Source: Flavihumibacter sp. UBA7668
GTDB lineage: Bacteria > Bacteroidota > Bacteroidia > Chitinophagales > Chitinophagaceae
Reading direction: 5' to 3'
NCBI RefSeq assembly: GCF_002483205.1
Contig: NZ_DLHM01000004.1
Location: 882,891 to 946,890 of the forward strand
DNA: 64,000 nucleotides
The position numbers and the translations under genes were made by a program. The notes under the pieces are model-generated. The model saw only the letters and a program-made list of their open reading frames with translations, had not been told where the DNA came from and ran no database searches. Positions 35,350 through 43,327 of this stretch are shown here, piece by piece (positions within the stretch are counted from its first letter, which is position 1; every line of letters starts with the position of its first letter).

Positions 35350-37167
35350 ATGAAAATGCAAATAAATATAAAAGGAATGCTAACCTGGCTGATGGCTGCC
35401 GGAGTGCTACTTGCTTCCTGTAAAAAGGGGTTGGATTATGAAAATACGAATTCGATCGTTCCGGATAATGTTTGGAAAGATCCGGTTATGATCAAAGCTT
35501 TTCTGAATGATATTTATGGCGGACAAATGCCCGGCTGGCCTTTTAATGGAAATGCAACAGATGAGGGTATCTCTGTAGCTAAGAGTTTGGGTAATTATCA
35601 ACGAGGAATTATTTCAGTTGATGCTACCACTTCCGCACTGAATTATACTTTTATTGATCGGGTAAATTATTTTCTTGATGAAATGGAAGTTTTACCGGCC
35701 GGTGTTTTAACGGAAGGGGAGAAAAACCAGCACATTGGTGAAGCTAAGTTCTGGAGAGCATGGACCTATTGGGGCATGGTCAATAATGTGGGCGGTGTTC
35801 CGATTATATTACATAAGCAGAATGCCAAGGATGTGCAAGGGCTATTTAAACCCAGGAATAAAACTTCTGAATGCATTGACCAGATTATAAAGGATCTTGA
35901 TAGTGCCATTCTTCTCTTACCAGGTGTATATGGCAATACGGCTATTGATTATGGCCGCATTACAAAAGTGGCTGCCATGGCAATGAAAGGTCGTGTGCTA
36001 CTCAGCTATGCAAGTCCTCTATTTAATCCAGCCAATAATCAGACTCGCTGGCAGGCTGCTTATGATGCCTGTAAAGCAGCTGTTGACTTTGGTATTTCGC
36101 AAGGCCATACCCTCCATCCCGATTTCCGTAAAATCTGGTACCAGGAAAGAAATAAGGAGGTCATAATGGTAAATCAGTTTTATCATCCCGGGCATGCGGT
36201 TAATTTTAATGTAATCCGGCCCGAGCCATTGACAAAAGATGCTTCCAATGCAAATCAACCAATATTATCCCTTTTGCTTTCTTTCCCAAAGCGGGATGGT
36301 TCTGCCCTGGAGTTTGATAAAGATCAACTGAATGACCCTGCATATAATGCGCAATTCCTGAATGATTTCTATACCAACAGAGATGACCGCTTTTATTCAA
36401 CCGTATTTTTTGGTGGCTCACCCTATCCAACCCCGGATGAAGTTTCCCCAGTTTACATAAAAGGAAATAGTTTCTGGAATGTTTGGAAATGGGATGCAGC
36501 GAACAGTAAATATGAAAATTTACTCAGTACGATCCATTCTTCCATGCCGGGAAATGCAGGCATTACCGGTTTTTTCCAACGTAAGGGGTTGGATACAACA
36601 CTTGTAGCTGCCTTATCCAACCAGGGGCAAACAGACTGGATTGAAATGAGGTTTGCAGAGCTCCTGATGAACTATGGCGAAGCTGCCAATGAATTGGGTA
36701 AAACCAACGAAGCACTACAGGTGCTGAAAGATATTCGCCATCGGGCAGGTATCTCTGCAGGAGTTGATGGTAACTATGGAATAACTGCAACATCCACCGC
36801 AGATCTTCGGGAATCCTATATAAAAGAGCGTCAGGTTGAGTTTGCTTTTGAAAACAAGCGATTTGGAGATCTGCGCCGGTGGAAGCGGTATGATATCCTG
36901 AATAACCAGGGTGCACGCCATGGTTTGTATATAACTATTAAAGACGGTGAAGCATTACCATTGCCTACCGACAATATTATGACGGCATCCGTTCGTTCAA
37001 AGTTTTCCGCCCGCTATATAGATAACCTGGATGGAGATGAAACCTTTAAATTTAACTTTGATTTGAATCATTGGTTTTATGCCATTCCACCCAATCAGAT
37101 TTCCCAGTCTAAAAATATACTGGAACAGAACAATGAATGGGGTGGAAGTTTCGATCCACTTCAATAA
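35350..37167 (+). CDS. susD: SusD/RagB family outer-membrane lipoprotein
   Basis: A 605-residue surface lipoprotein that binds glycan and forms the lid of the SusC barrel. Lipoprotein signal with lipobox LLASC (Cys at about 24). TPR-like SusD helices are visible: GEAKFWRAWTYWGMVNNVGGVP in the N-terminal half and LRESYIKERQVEFAFENKRFGDLRRWKRYD near the end, the classic RagB C-terminal pattern. Length is at the upper end of the family. It ends with a hairpin 9 bases past the stop, before the two putative enzyme genes. Confidence 0.95.
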   Translation: MKMQINIKGMLTWLMAAGVLLASCKKGLDYENTNSIVPDNVWKDPVMIKAFLNDIYGGQMPGWPFNGNATDEGISVAKSLGNYQRGIISVDATTSALNYTFIDRVNYFLDEMEVLPAGVLTEGEKNQHIGEAKFWRAWTYWGMVNNVGGVPIILHKQNAKDVQGLFKPRNKTSECIDQIIKDLDSAILLLPGVYGNTAIDYGRITKVAAMAMKGRVLLSYASPLFNPANNQTRWQAAYDACKAAVDFGISQGHTLHPDFRKIWYQERNKEVIMVNQFYHPGHAVNFNVIRPEPLTKDASNANQPILSLLLSFPKRDGSALEFDKDQLNDPAYNAQFLNDFYTNRDDRFYSTVFFGGSPYPTPDEVSPVYIKGNSFWNVWKWDAANSKYENLLSTIHSSMPGNAGITGFFQRKGLDTTLVAALSNQGQTDWIEMRFAELLMNYGEAANELGKTNEALQVLKDIRHRAGISAGVDGNYGITATSTADLRESYIKERQVEFAFENKRFGDLRRWKRYDILNNQGARHGLYITIKDGEALPLPTDNIMTASVRSKFSARYIDNLDGDETFKFNFDLNHWFYAIPPNQISQSKNILEQNNEWGGSFDPLQ

Positions 37168-37175
37168 ACAAATTC

Positions 37176-37205
37176 TCCCACCCGATGGGCATCCTTCGGG
37201 TGGGA
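37176..37205 (+). terminator. Hairpin between susD and the downstream enzyme genes
   Basis: Perfect 10-bp stem TCCCACCCGA (37176-37185) with TCGGGTGGGA (37196-37205) and a 10-base loop, followed by only a weak T-rich flank (TTCATTCTG). It may be a partial terminator or mRNA-stabilising hairpin that sets susCD expression above that of the downstream genes. Confidence 0.6.
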
Positions 37206-37230
37206 TTCATTCTGAAATAATACGCATCTG

Positions 37231-39495
37231 ATGAAACGTAGCTTATCTCTTATAATCATTTTTATTTTGACCACAGAGCTGGTTTTTTCTCAATGGAATT
37301 TCACAACGGATTATTTTAAGATCCATATTAACAGCAAGGGCTTTATTACAAGTATGAAGAATCGTTCTGCTAAATCTGAACGTGAATTTAGTCCGTCTGA
37401 AAAACCATCGCCTTTAATGCTGCTCTTTAATGGTGTCACAAAAAAATATTATGAACCGGTAAAAGCAACCTATCAGACAAGATCAAAACAGTTTACCCTA
37501 ACGTATTCAAACGGGTCAATTGCACAGGTTTTAGTGGAGTCCCGTAAAAAATATTTCCGACTGACGCTGTTGTCATTATCGAATCGAGAAGAAATTGAAG
37601 CTATTCAATGGGGTGCCTATAACACCAATATAACGAACCTGATGGGTGAGATTATCGGGGTAGCCAGAGACACCAGTGAGGCAGTCAATTATGCAATTGG
37701 ACTGCTTGCATTAAATGATAATACACTGGGTGGATTGGCTACCACGGTTGGAGATGCTGCACCTTTTCAATATATCATTCATTCACCGGATCCCAAACGA
37801 TATCCCTTACCCGATAGTTTGAAAGAAGGGCAGGTCTTCAGTTTGGGTGGCAATGGAATCAGCGATGTTGCGTTTTATGCGCATAAAGAACCCTGGTATC
37901 GGATTCTTTATGGTGATGCTGCGCAAGTGGATCAAAAGGGTCAGATATCCATTTCCTATCAATCAAGAGACCGGTCTAAAAAACGAGAAGTATTTTTTTC
38001 ACTGATCCCACACATGCAGGCAAATATTCCTAATCATATTGAAGTACAACCACTGCCAGGTGTGGATTATATCGGATCTTCCGTAGCATTTTATGGGAGC
38101 CCGGACAGTTTGGCATTGATGGATGTAATCCGCACTATTGTTGTTTCGGAAAAACTTCCTATGCCAATTTTTAATGGGAAATGGGTGAAAGATCCATCCG
38201 GGTTTACACCTGATGCCATGGCCGCAGGAAACCTGAACGACAGTATTATATCTTACACGAAAAGACTTGGATTTAAAGCAATCAGCTTATATGATCAGGG
38301 TTTTTTGAGACCTGATAGAGGAAATTCTGGTTTTATTGATGGGATGGATTTCAATCGGAAACCCATTAAACGAATGAACGGGAATTTATCACATAAAGAA
38401 TTTTCTGACCTCGCTAAAGCTGAAGGTATTATTATCGGCAGAACAACCATTACCAATTCACTTGCTCCGGGTACGCAGGATGCTAGTCCGGTTCCGAGTG
38501 ATAGTTTGTGTTATCAGCAAAAGAGAATACTTGCCAGGCAAATAAGCCCTACCGATACCATTATTATTGTGGATAATCCGAAATATTTAGATGAGATTGC
38601 CAGTTGGGAAGGGCATTGTACCAACTTAAATATGATTAAAATTGGAAAGGAACTGATTCATTATCTCGGTGTCTCGGATCAGCCGCCTTACCGTTTACTA
38701 AATGTGAAACGTGGTTATTGGAAAACTACTCCAGCCGCGCATGCAATAGGTGATACTGTTTTAAAATTACAGGTGACTGTCAACTATGGATACGATGGAG
38801 TTATTCCAAATATGCAGTTGCAGGATAAGATCGGAGAGTATTATGCAGATGTATGTAAGATTAACGGATTGGCCTATTATGATTTTGATGGACAGGAGTT
38901 TTTATTTAATAATGGTCACGGCTATTATTCAACCAAAAGATTTTTTCGGAAAATGTTTGAGCGCGGGGCAAAAATTGGAGTACCCTATATCCGTTTTACC
39001 GGCGCCACTTTGTCAGAAGGATCCTGGCATTACCAAAGTATCTGGAATGTTGGCGGAGGTAAAAATTTATACGATCCCACCACCCGTGAATGGGGAAGCA
39101 CCACCAGTCAGGGAAAAGATTTGCGGGATGTAAGTTATGCTAATTTTTATCCGGTGGGTATGGGTGGAAATTTCGCAATCGGTGCTAAATCTGTGGTGGA
39201 AGAATATGAACACATACAGGCAATCTCTGTTGGTGTAGGTACTACCTATAGCCTGGTATTGAACCAGAAAGAGGTGGAAAGCTGTGCTCAAAAAGAGGCC
39301 ATATTTGCTGTAATCCGTACATGGGAAAATGCAAGGGCCGCCAATGCCTTCCCCCGTTGGCTCAAAACGCAACTGGCTAATCCTTCCAAAAGCTGGCGAT
39401 TGGAGCAGGGTAGAAATGAAAGTAGTTGGTTGCTGTACCAAATGGTAGATGGCGCTAAAACAGCTCCTATTCAATTAACAAAAGCAGCCGATTAA
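37231..39495 (+). CDS. Large exported protein of unknown family, probable glycan-active enzyme
   Basis: 754 residues with a signal peptide (LSLIIIFILTTELVFSQ). I do not recognise a named family. The N-terminal 270 residues look beta-rich (a sandwich that begins FTTDYFKIHINSKGF), followed by a part that reads like a TIM barrel: TKRLGFKAISLYDQGFL, a long insertion, NGLAYYDFDGQEFLFNNGHG, RGAKIGVPYIRFTGATL and ANFYPVGMGGNF. Acidic residues at barrel strand ends (YYDFDGQE) are candidates for catalysis, as in clan GH-D type glycosidases. Its position directly after susD and before another exported (alpha/alpha)-type protein supports a role in glycan breakdown. Enzyme class is inferred from fold impression and neighbours only. 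Confidence 0.6.
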   Translation: MKRSLSLIIIFILTTELVFSQWNFTTDYFKIHINSKGFITSMKNRSAKSEREFSPSEKPSPLMLLFNGVTKKYYEPVKATYQTRSKQFTLTYSNGSIAQVLVESRKKYFRLTLLSLSNREEIEAIQWGAYNTNITNLMGEIIGVARDTSEAVNYAIGLLALNDNTLGGLATTVGDAAPFQYIIHSPDPKRYPLPDSLKEGQVFSLGGNGISDVAFYAHKEPWYRILYGDAAQVDQKGQISISYQSRDRSKKREVFFSLIPHMQANIPNHIEVQPLPGVDYIGSSVAFYGSPDSLALMDVIRTIVVSEKLPMPIFNGKWVKDPSGFTPDAMAAGNLNDSIISYTKRLGFKAISLYDQGFLRPDRGNSGFIDGMDFNRKPIKRMNGNLSHKEFSDLAKAEGIIIGRTTITNSLAPGTQDASPVPSDSLCYQQKRILARQISPTDTIIIVDNPKYLDEIASWEGHCTNLNMIKIGKELIHYLGVSDQPPYRLLNVKRGYWKTTPAAHAIGDTVLKLQVTVNYGYDGVIPNMQLQDKIGEYYADVCKINGLAYYDFDGQEFLFNNGHGYYSTKRFFRKMFERGAKIGVPYIRFTGATLSEGSWHYQSIWNVGGGKNLYDPTTREWGSTTSQGKDLRDVSYANFYPVGMGGNFAIGAKSVVEEYEHIQAISVGVGTTYSLVLNQKEVESCAQKEAIFAVIRTWENARAANAFPRWLKTQLANPSKSWRLEQGRNESSWLLYQMVDGAKTAPIQLTKAAD

Positions 39496-39512
39496 AAACC
39501 GCAACAGACTCT

Positions 39513-41858
39513 ATGCTGTTTAATAAAATAATTCTCGTTGTATCCTCGCTATTGATGGTACAGCACTTGTATGCACAATCTTTTTTTTCCATTGATCAAC
39601 ATTTAAAATCACTGAATGGCAGCATTCAGGTAAGTATTAAAAAATTTAAGGGAACAGAACTGATTGAAGAACATATTGCCACACAGCAGCAACCAAATTT
39701 ACCGGCCGGTTGGCAGATTCAATTGAAAGCAATTCCAGTAAAAGGACAACCCGGTATGCTGGATATAACTGCCGGTTTCAAACTGCTGTCCGGAATTTCC
39801 AACGAAACTGCCGTAAACGTAGATTTTAATTTTTCTGCATGGAGTTCCGAAAACTATGTATTGGTGCCCGCAATCGTTTATAATGGAAATCGTTATCGGT
39901 CCATTGGAAATGGGTATAATCCAGATTATCCGGCAGATATGTATTATAATCCGGGTGTACCGCTAACTATTTCAAATAATCCGAGATTATTGATGGAAAA
40001 AGGGAAAGCATCGGTTATTGAATTGCAAACCGGAAATACCGCCACCCCGGCCCTTTGTTTTTATTCACCTGGTCAGCAAAAGAGTTTTATGGTGCTGACA
40101 GACCAGCAATCCGTTTTTGGTAATCACGGATTGACTATTTCTGAAAATGAAGCAAAGAATCATTGCCGGTTTTCTATAACAGCTCCGGCTATGCGAAAAA
40201 AGGCTGCAGGGTTTGGTGATTTTCATGCCAGTGGTGATAAAGCCCCTAACTGGAAAGCCGGAGATGAGGTAAAACTGGTGTTTCGTGTGATGGTAAAATC
40301 CTCCAAAAGTATTCCGGATCTGCTAACTGCGTTTATGCAACACCGCAAAATTCTTACCGGACAAAATCAGCCTCGCAACTGGTTGCCAATGAGCCATCTT
40401 ACAAACCTCTATAAAACTATCAACAGTAATAATTTCAGAGAATTTCCAGTAGGTAATTATTATTTGCCGGAGAACAGCAAAGACTTCCAGTTGGGATGGG
40501 TAAGCGGAATGATTAATACCTATCCTATGCTTGCTTTAAAGGATGATACAGAACGAAACCGCGTTGCACAGGAATTGGATTTTGTTGTTTCTAAATTGCA
40601 GGGGAGCAGTGGTTATTTCTACGGGGGTATCACAGCGGAAGGAAAAATCAGACCCGAAAAAATGAATCCTGCATTCCCTGAGGTACAGGCTATGGTAAGA
40701 AAAAATGCTGATGCACTGTTCTGGTTGCTAAAACATTTCATGTTATTCAGAGCACAGGGATATGAAAAGGAAATTCGTCCGGAATGGGAACTGGCAGCTA
40801 AAAAATTGGCAGCAGCTTTTACCCGTACATGGAAGGAAGCCGGAGAATTTGGACAGTACATAGTTCCGGAAACGGGAAAGATTGCAGTTTACAATTCTAC
40901 TGCCGGAGCCTTAGTTCCCGGGGCAATGGCGATGGCAGCTGACTATTTTATGCGCCCCGAGTGGTTGCAGGTTGCAAAAGAATCAGCCAATTATTATTAT
41001 GAGCGGGATGTGGTTAAACAGGGGCTAACGGGCGGTGATTGCGGTGACATCTCCATGGATGCGAATTCAGAATCAGCTTTTGGTTTTTTGGAATCATTGA
41101 TGGCTCTCTATCATTTTACTGGTGATAAAAGCTGGTTGAAAAAAGCGGAAGTCCAGGCGGCGCTTTGTGCCACCTGGACCATCTCCTATGATCCGGTATT
41201 TCCTCCCGGAAGCCAGATAGGAAGATTAGGCAGCCGGATGGCTGGTGCAATTTGGGCAAGTATTCAGAATAAACACGCGGCACCAGGAATTTGTACTGCT
41301 TCCGGTGATTATTTATTTAAACTTTTTCGGGCAACCGGAAAGGAGATCTATGCTGATTTAATCAGCGATATTCAGCATGCTCAGGCAGAAGCGGTTAATA
41401 TCCCTCCGGATCATCTTACCACCCATAATTCACCAGGGAGTAGCATGGAACGCATTCAACCCAGTGATGCAGAAGGAAGAAGTAGTATCGGGAATTATAT
41501 CAATACCCGTAACTCCTGGACTGAAACCAATGGAGCGCTAATGGCCATTGAGTTACCAGGTATCTATGTGCAGCCGGACAAGAAACTGGTGAAAGTGTTT
41601 GATCATGTAGAGGTTAGAATTATTGAAAATGGGAAAAATGCAAGGTCGCTGATTGTGAAGAATCCTACATTATTTAATGCCAGGGTCTCCCTTTTTATAG
41701 AAAACAGTAAAGATGCAGTTCGGCCATTATCGTATACTTCATTTTTAAACTGGCCAAAAATTGATGTTCCCCCAGGTAAGGAAATTGAACTGCGGATCGA
41801 TTCAATGAACCCGTCTGGTAAGTATGTTATCAGTTCAGACAGCAAAATATTGCCCTAA
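39513..41858 (+). CDS. Large exported protein, probable (alpha/alpha)6-barrel glycan-active enzyme
   Basis: 781 residues with a signal peptide (IILVVSSLLMVQHLYAQ). An N-terminal beta-rich region (about 25-270) precedes a helical half with repeated hairpins typical of six-hairpin glycosidases or lyases: MVRKNADALFWLLKHFMLFR, PEWLQVAKESANYYYERD, AFGFLESLMALYHFTGDKSW and ICTASGDYLFKLFRATGKE. A conserved-looking acidic stretch is GGDCGDISMDANSE. A short beta-rich C-terminal domain closes the protein. I cannot assign a GH or PL family. It starts 17 bases after the previous gene, so the two are translated together and probably act on the same glycan imported by SusCD. Confidence 0.6.
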   Translation: MLFNKIILVVSSLLMVQHLYAQSFFSIDQHLKSLNGSIQVSIKKFKGTELIEEHIATQQQPNLPAGWQIQLKAIPVKGQPGMLDITAGFKLLSGISNETAVNVDFNFSAWSSENYVLVPAIVYNGNRYRSIGNGYNPDYPADMYYNPGVPLTISNNPRLLMEKGKASVIELQTGNTATPALCFYSPGQQKSFMVLTDQQSVFGNHGLTISENEAKNHCRFSITAPAMRKKAAGFGDFHASGDKAPNWKAGDEVKLVFRVMVKSSKSIPDLLTAFMQHRKILTGQNQPRNWLPMSHLTNLYKTINSNNFREFPVGNYYLPENSKDFQLGWVSGMINTYPMLALKDDTERNRVAQELDFVVSKLQGSSGYFYGGITAEGKIRPEKMNPAFPEVQAMVRKNADALFWLLKHFMLFRAQGYEKEIRPEWELAAKKLAAAFTRTWKEAGEFGQYIVPETGKIAVYNSTAGALVPGAMAMAADYFMRPEWLQVAKESANYYYERDVVKQGLTGGDCGDISMDANSESAFGFLESLMALYHFTGDKSWLKKAEVQAALCATWTISYDPVFPPGSQIGRLGSRMAGAIWASIQNKHAAPGICTASGDYLFKLFRATGKEIYADLISDIQHAQAEAVNIPPDHLTTHNSPGSSMERIQPSDAEGRSSIGNYINTRNSWTETNGALMAIELPGIYVQPDKKLVKVFDHVEVRIIENGKNARSLIVKNPTLFNARVSLFIENSKDAVRPLSYTSFLNWPKIDVPPGKEIELRIDSMNPSGKYVISSDSKILP

Positions 41859-41992
41859 TTTGTGACATCATTACCTGAGGATTATTGCAGGAGCACAGTT
41901 CGCGACTGATTTCAAAGATTTTTTATTTATATAAATAGTGAACCACTTTGGTTCGCAAACCGGTTGAATAATTTATCTATTATGCGACCTTG

Positions 41993-42190
41993 TTATGGTT
42001 GTAAAAAATCCATACGTCGAACCTTAATTAATAAATTATTGAATAGCCTGCTTTCCTGTTGCTTAAGTAAACTGCTATATATTTCTTTATGTTCAAAATT
42101 TACGTCGTCAATAAATATACTGGTGGAATAGATATCATGCCAGTTGCCAATTTCTTTCATTATTTTTTCCAGAAGGACTTTGTTAAGTCC
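41993..42190 (-). pseudogene. Possible C-terminal remnant of a minus-strand gene
   Basis: The minus strand is open here and reads as a protein-like, amphipathic segment of about 60 residues (for example LLEKIMKEIGNWHDIYSTS) ending in TAA at 41993-41995. The IGNWHD string recalls CHAD-domain proteins, but this is tentative. The left end of the AraC fragment meets it near 42190. It may be a chance frame; no start codon with family support is visible (an ATG lies at 42160). Confidence 0.25.
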
Positions 42191-42686
42191 AGGTTCTATT
42201 TTTTTTGGAGTTTGCTTTAAGCCTGCAGCATTTGCTAATTTTTATAAGTATGCAGATCTGAATGAGCTGACAAATAGTACAATTGAATTGGAACAATCGA
42301 TTTCACTTCCCAAGGATGAATTAATCAATTCCCCATTTAGTTATTTTAATCAATATTATATTGATCGGATTCGAAATAAAGATGTTCCTCTCCATTCTGT
42401 TATAACTGATATTCATAATTCTAATGGAAGGTTGAGTATCTACGAGCTATCTAAAAGAAACTACATCACTACAAGGCAATTAGAACGTTATTTTAAATCG
42501 CATATTGGCATGTCGCCAAAGGAATATTCCAATATTGTGCGATTTCAAAAAGCACTTTCTGAGATTAGAAATTTAACCAATAAACGTAGTTTGTCTGATA
42601 TCGCTGTTGATTGCGGGTTTTATGATCGCTCTCATTTAACCAATGAAATCAAAAGAAATACTGGAATTTCACCTTCTCAACTTTAA
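42144..42686 (+). pseudogene. 5'-truncated AraC family regulator
   Basis: About 165 meaningful residues. The C-terminal AraC DNA-binding domain is intact: LSIYELSKRNYITTRQLERY and SLSDIAVDCGFYDRSHLTNEI, ending GISPSQL. Upstream of it is only the end of the N-terminal domain (PGSIFFGVCFKPAAF, then LNELTNSTIELEQSI), recognisable as the last third of the DUF6597-type ligand domain of this AraC group. The first 80 or so residues of that domain are missing: the frame closes at a TAG (42129-42131) and the only start is a TTG at 42144 inside non-homologous sequence. It is most likely a gene remnant, though a short DNA-binding protein could still be made. Confidence 0.6.
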
Positions 42687-42751
42687 ATTGTCGTTTTTTT
42701 CCAAGAAATTAATAGGCACATGGTATTAATTTTGATGATAACTCTATCAGT

Positions 42752-43303
42752 ATGAAACAAATAATTTTGAATCTTGCCGTAAGTTTAGATGGGTTTATTG
42801 AAGGTCCCAATGGTGAAATTGATTGGTGCATAATGGAGGAGGATATGCATTTCGATGCCTTCATTGATAGCATTGACACCATTTTTTATGGAAGAGTTAG
42901 TTATGATGCCTGGGGTAATTTTCAACCGGATGAAAATACTCCACCTGCTGAAAAAATAATGTGGCAAGGTATCCACACTAAAAACAAATTCGTTTTTTCC
43001 AGTCAGTCCAGATCTGATAAAAAAGCAGAATTTATACATTCAGATATCGAAAACAGAATAGCAGCTATTAAGAAACAGGGTGGGAAAGATATCTGGCTAT
43101 ATGGTGGGGCCAATTTGATAAAATCCTTTATCAGGTTGGGACTTATTGATATCTATAAAATCTCCGTTCATCCGGTTGTATTGGGTAGTGGAAAACCTTT
43201 ATTCGAAGACCTGGAAAATAGAATCAAACTAGAATTAACAGAAACAAGAATATTTCGGTCAGGGGTAGTTGAATTAACATATAAATTGGACGGGTCAGCT
43301 TGA
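42752..43303 (+). CDS. Dihydrofolate reductase-fold protein (RibD C-terminal family)
   Basis: A 183-residue cytoplasmic protein. Its family pattern is clear: MKQIILNLAVSLDGFIEGPNGEIDW at the start, TIFYGRVSYDAWGNF, KQGGKDIWLYGGANLIKSFI (NADPH-binding glycine motif) and the ending IYKISVHPVVLGSGKPLF. These proteins share the fold of dihydrofolate reductase and the RibD reductase domain, but stand-alone versions such as YwjB/YyaP have unproven substrates. It is not the folate enzyme FolA. The stop codon lies inside a strong hairpin (43285-43313) that separates it from the convergent BNR/LVIVD gene. Confidence 0.9.
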   Translation: MKQIILNLAVSLDGFIEGPNGEIDWCIMEEDMHFDAFIDSIDTIFYGRVSYDAWGNFQPDENTPPAEKIMWQGIHTKNKFVFSSQSRSDKKAEFIHSDIENRIAAIKKQGGKDIWLYGGANLIKSFIRLGLIDIYKISVHPVVLGSGKPLFEDLENRIKLELTETRIFRSGVVELTYKLDGSA

Positions 43304-43313
43304 CCCGTCCAAT
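43285..43313. terminator. Bidirectional hairpin covering the DHFR-like gene stop codon
   Basis: A perfect 13-bp stem, ATTGGACGGGTCA (43285-43297) with TGACCCGTCCAAT (43301-43313), and a 3-base loop GCT. The TGA stop codon (43301-43303) is the start of the right arm. T-runs are absent on both sides, so it is a strong structure between two convergent genes but a non-standard terminator. Confidence 0.55.
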
Positions 43314-43327
43314 TGTCTGACATGGAA

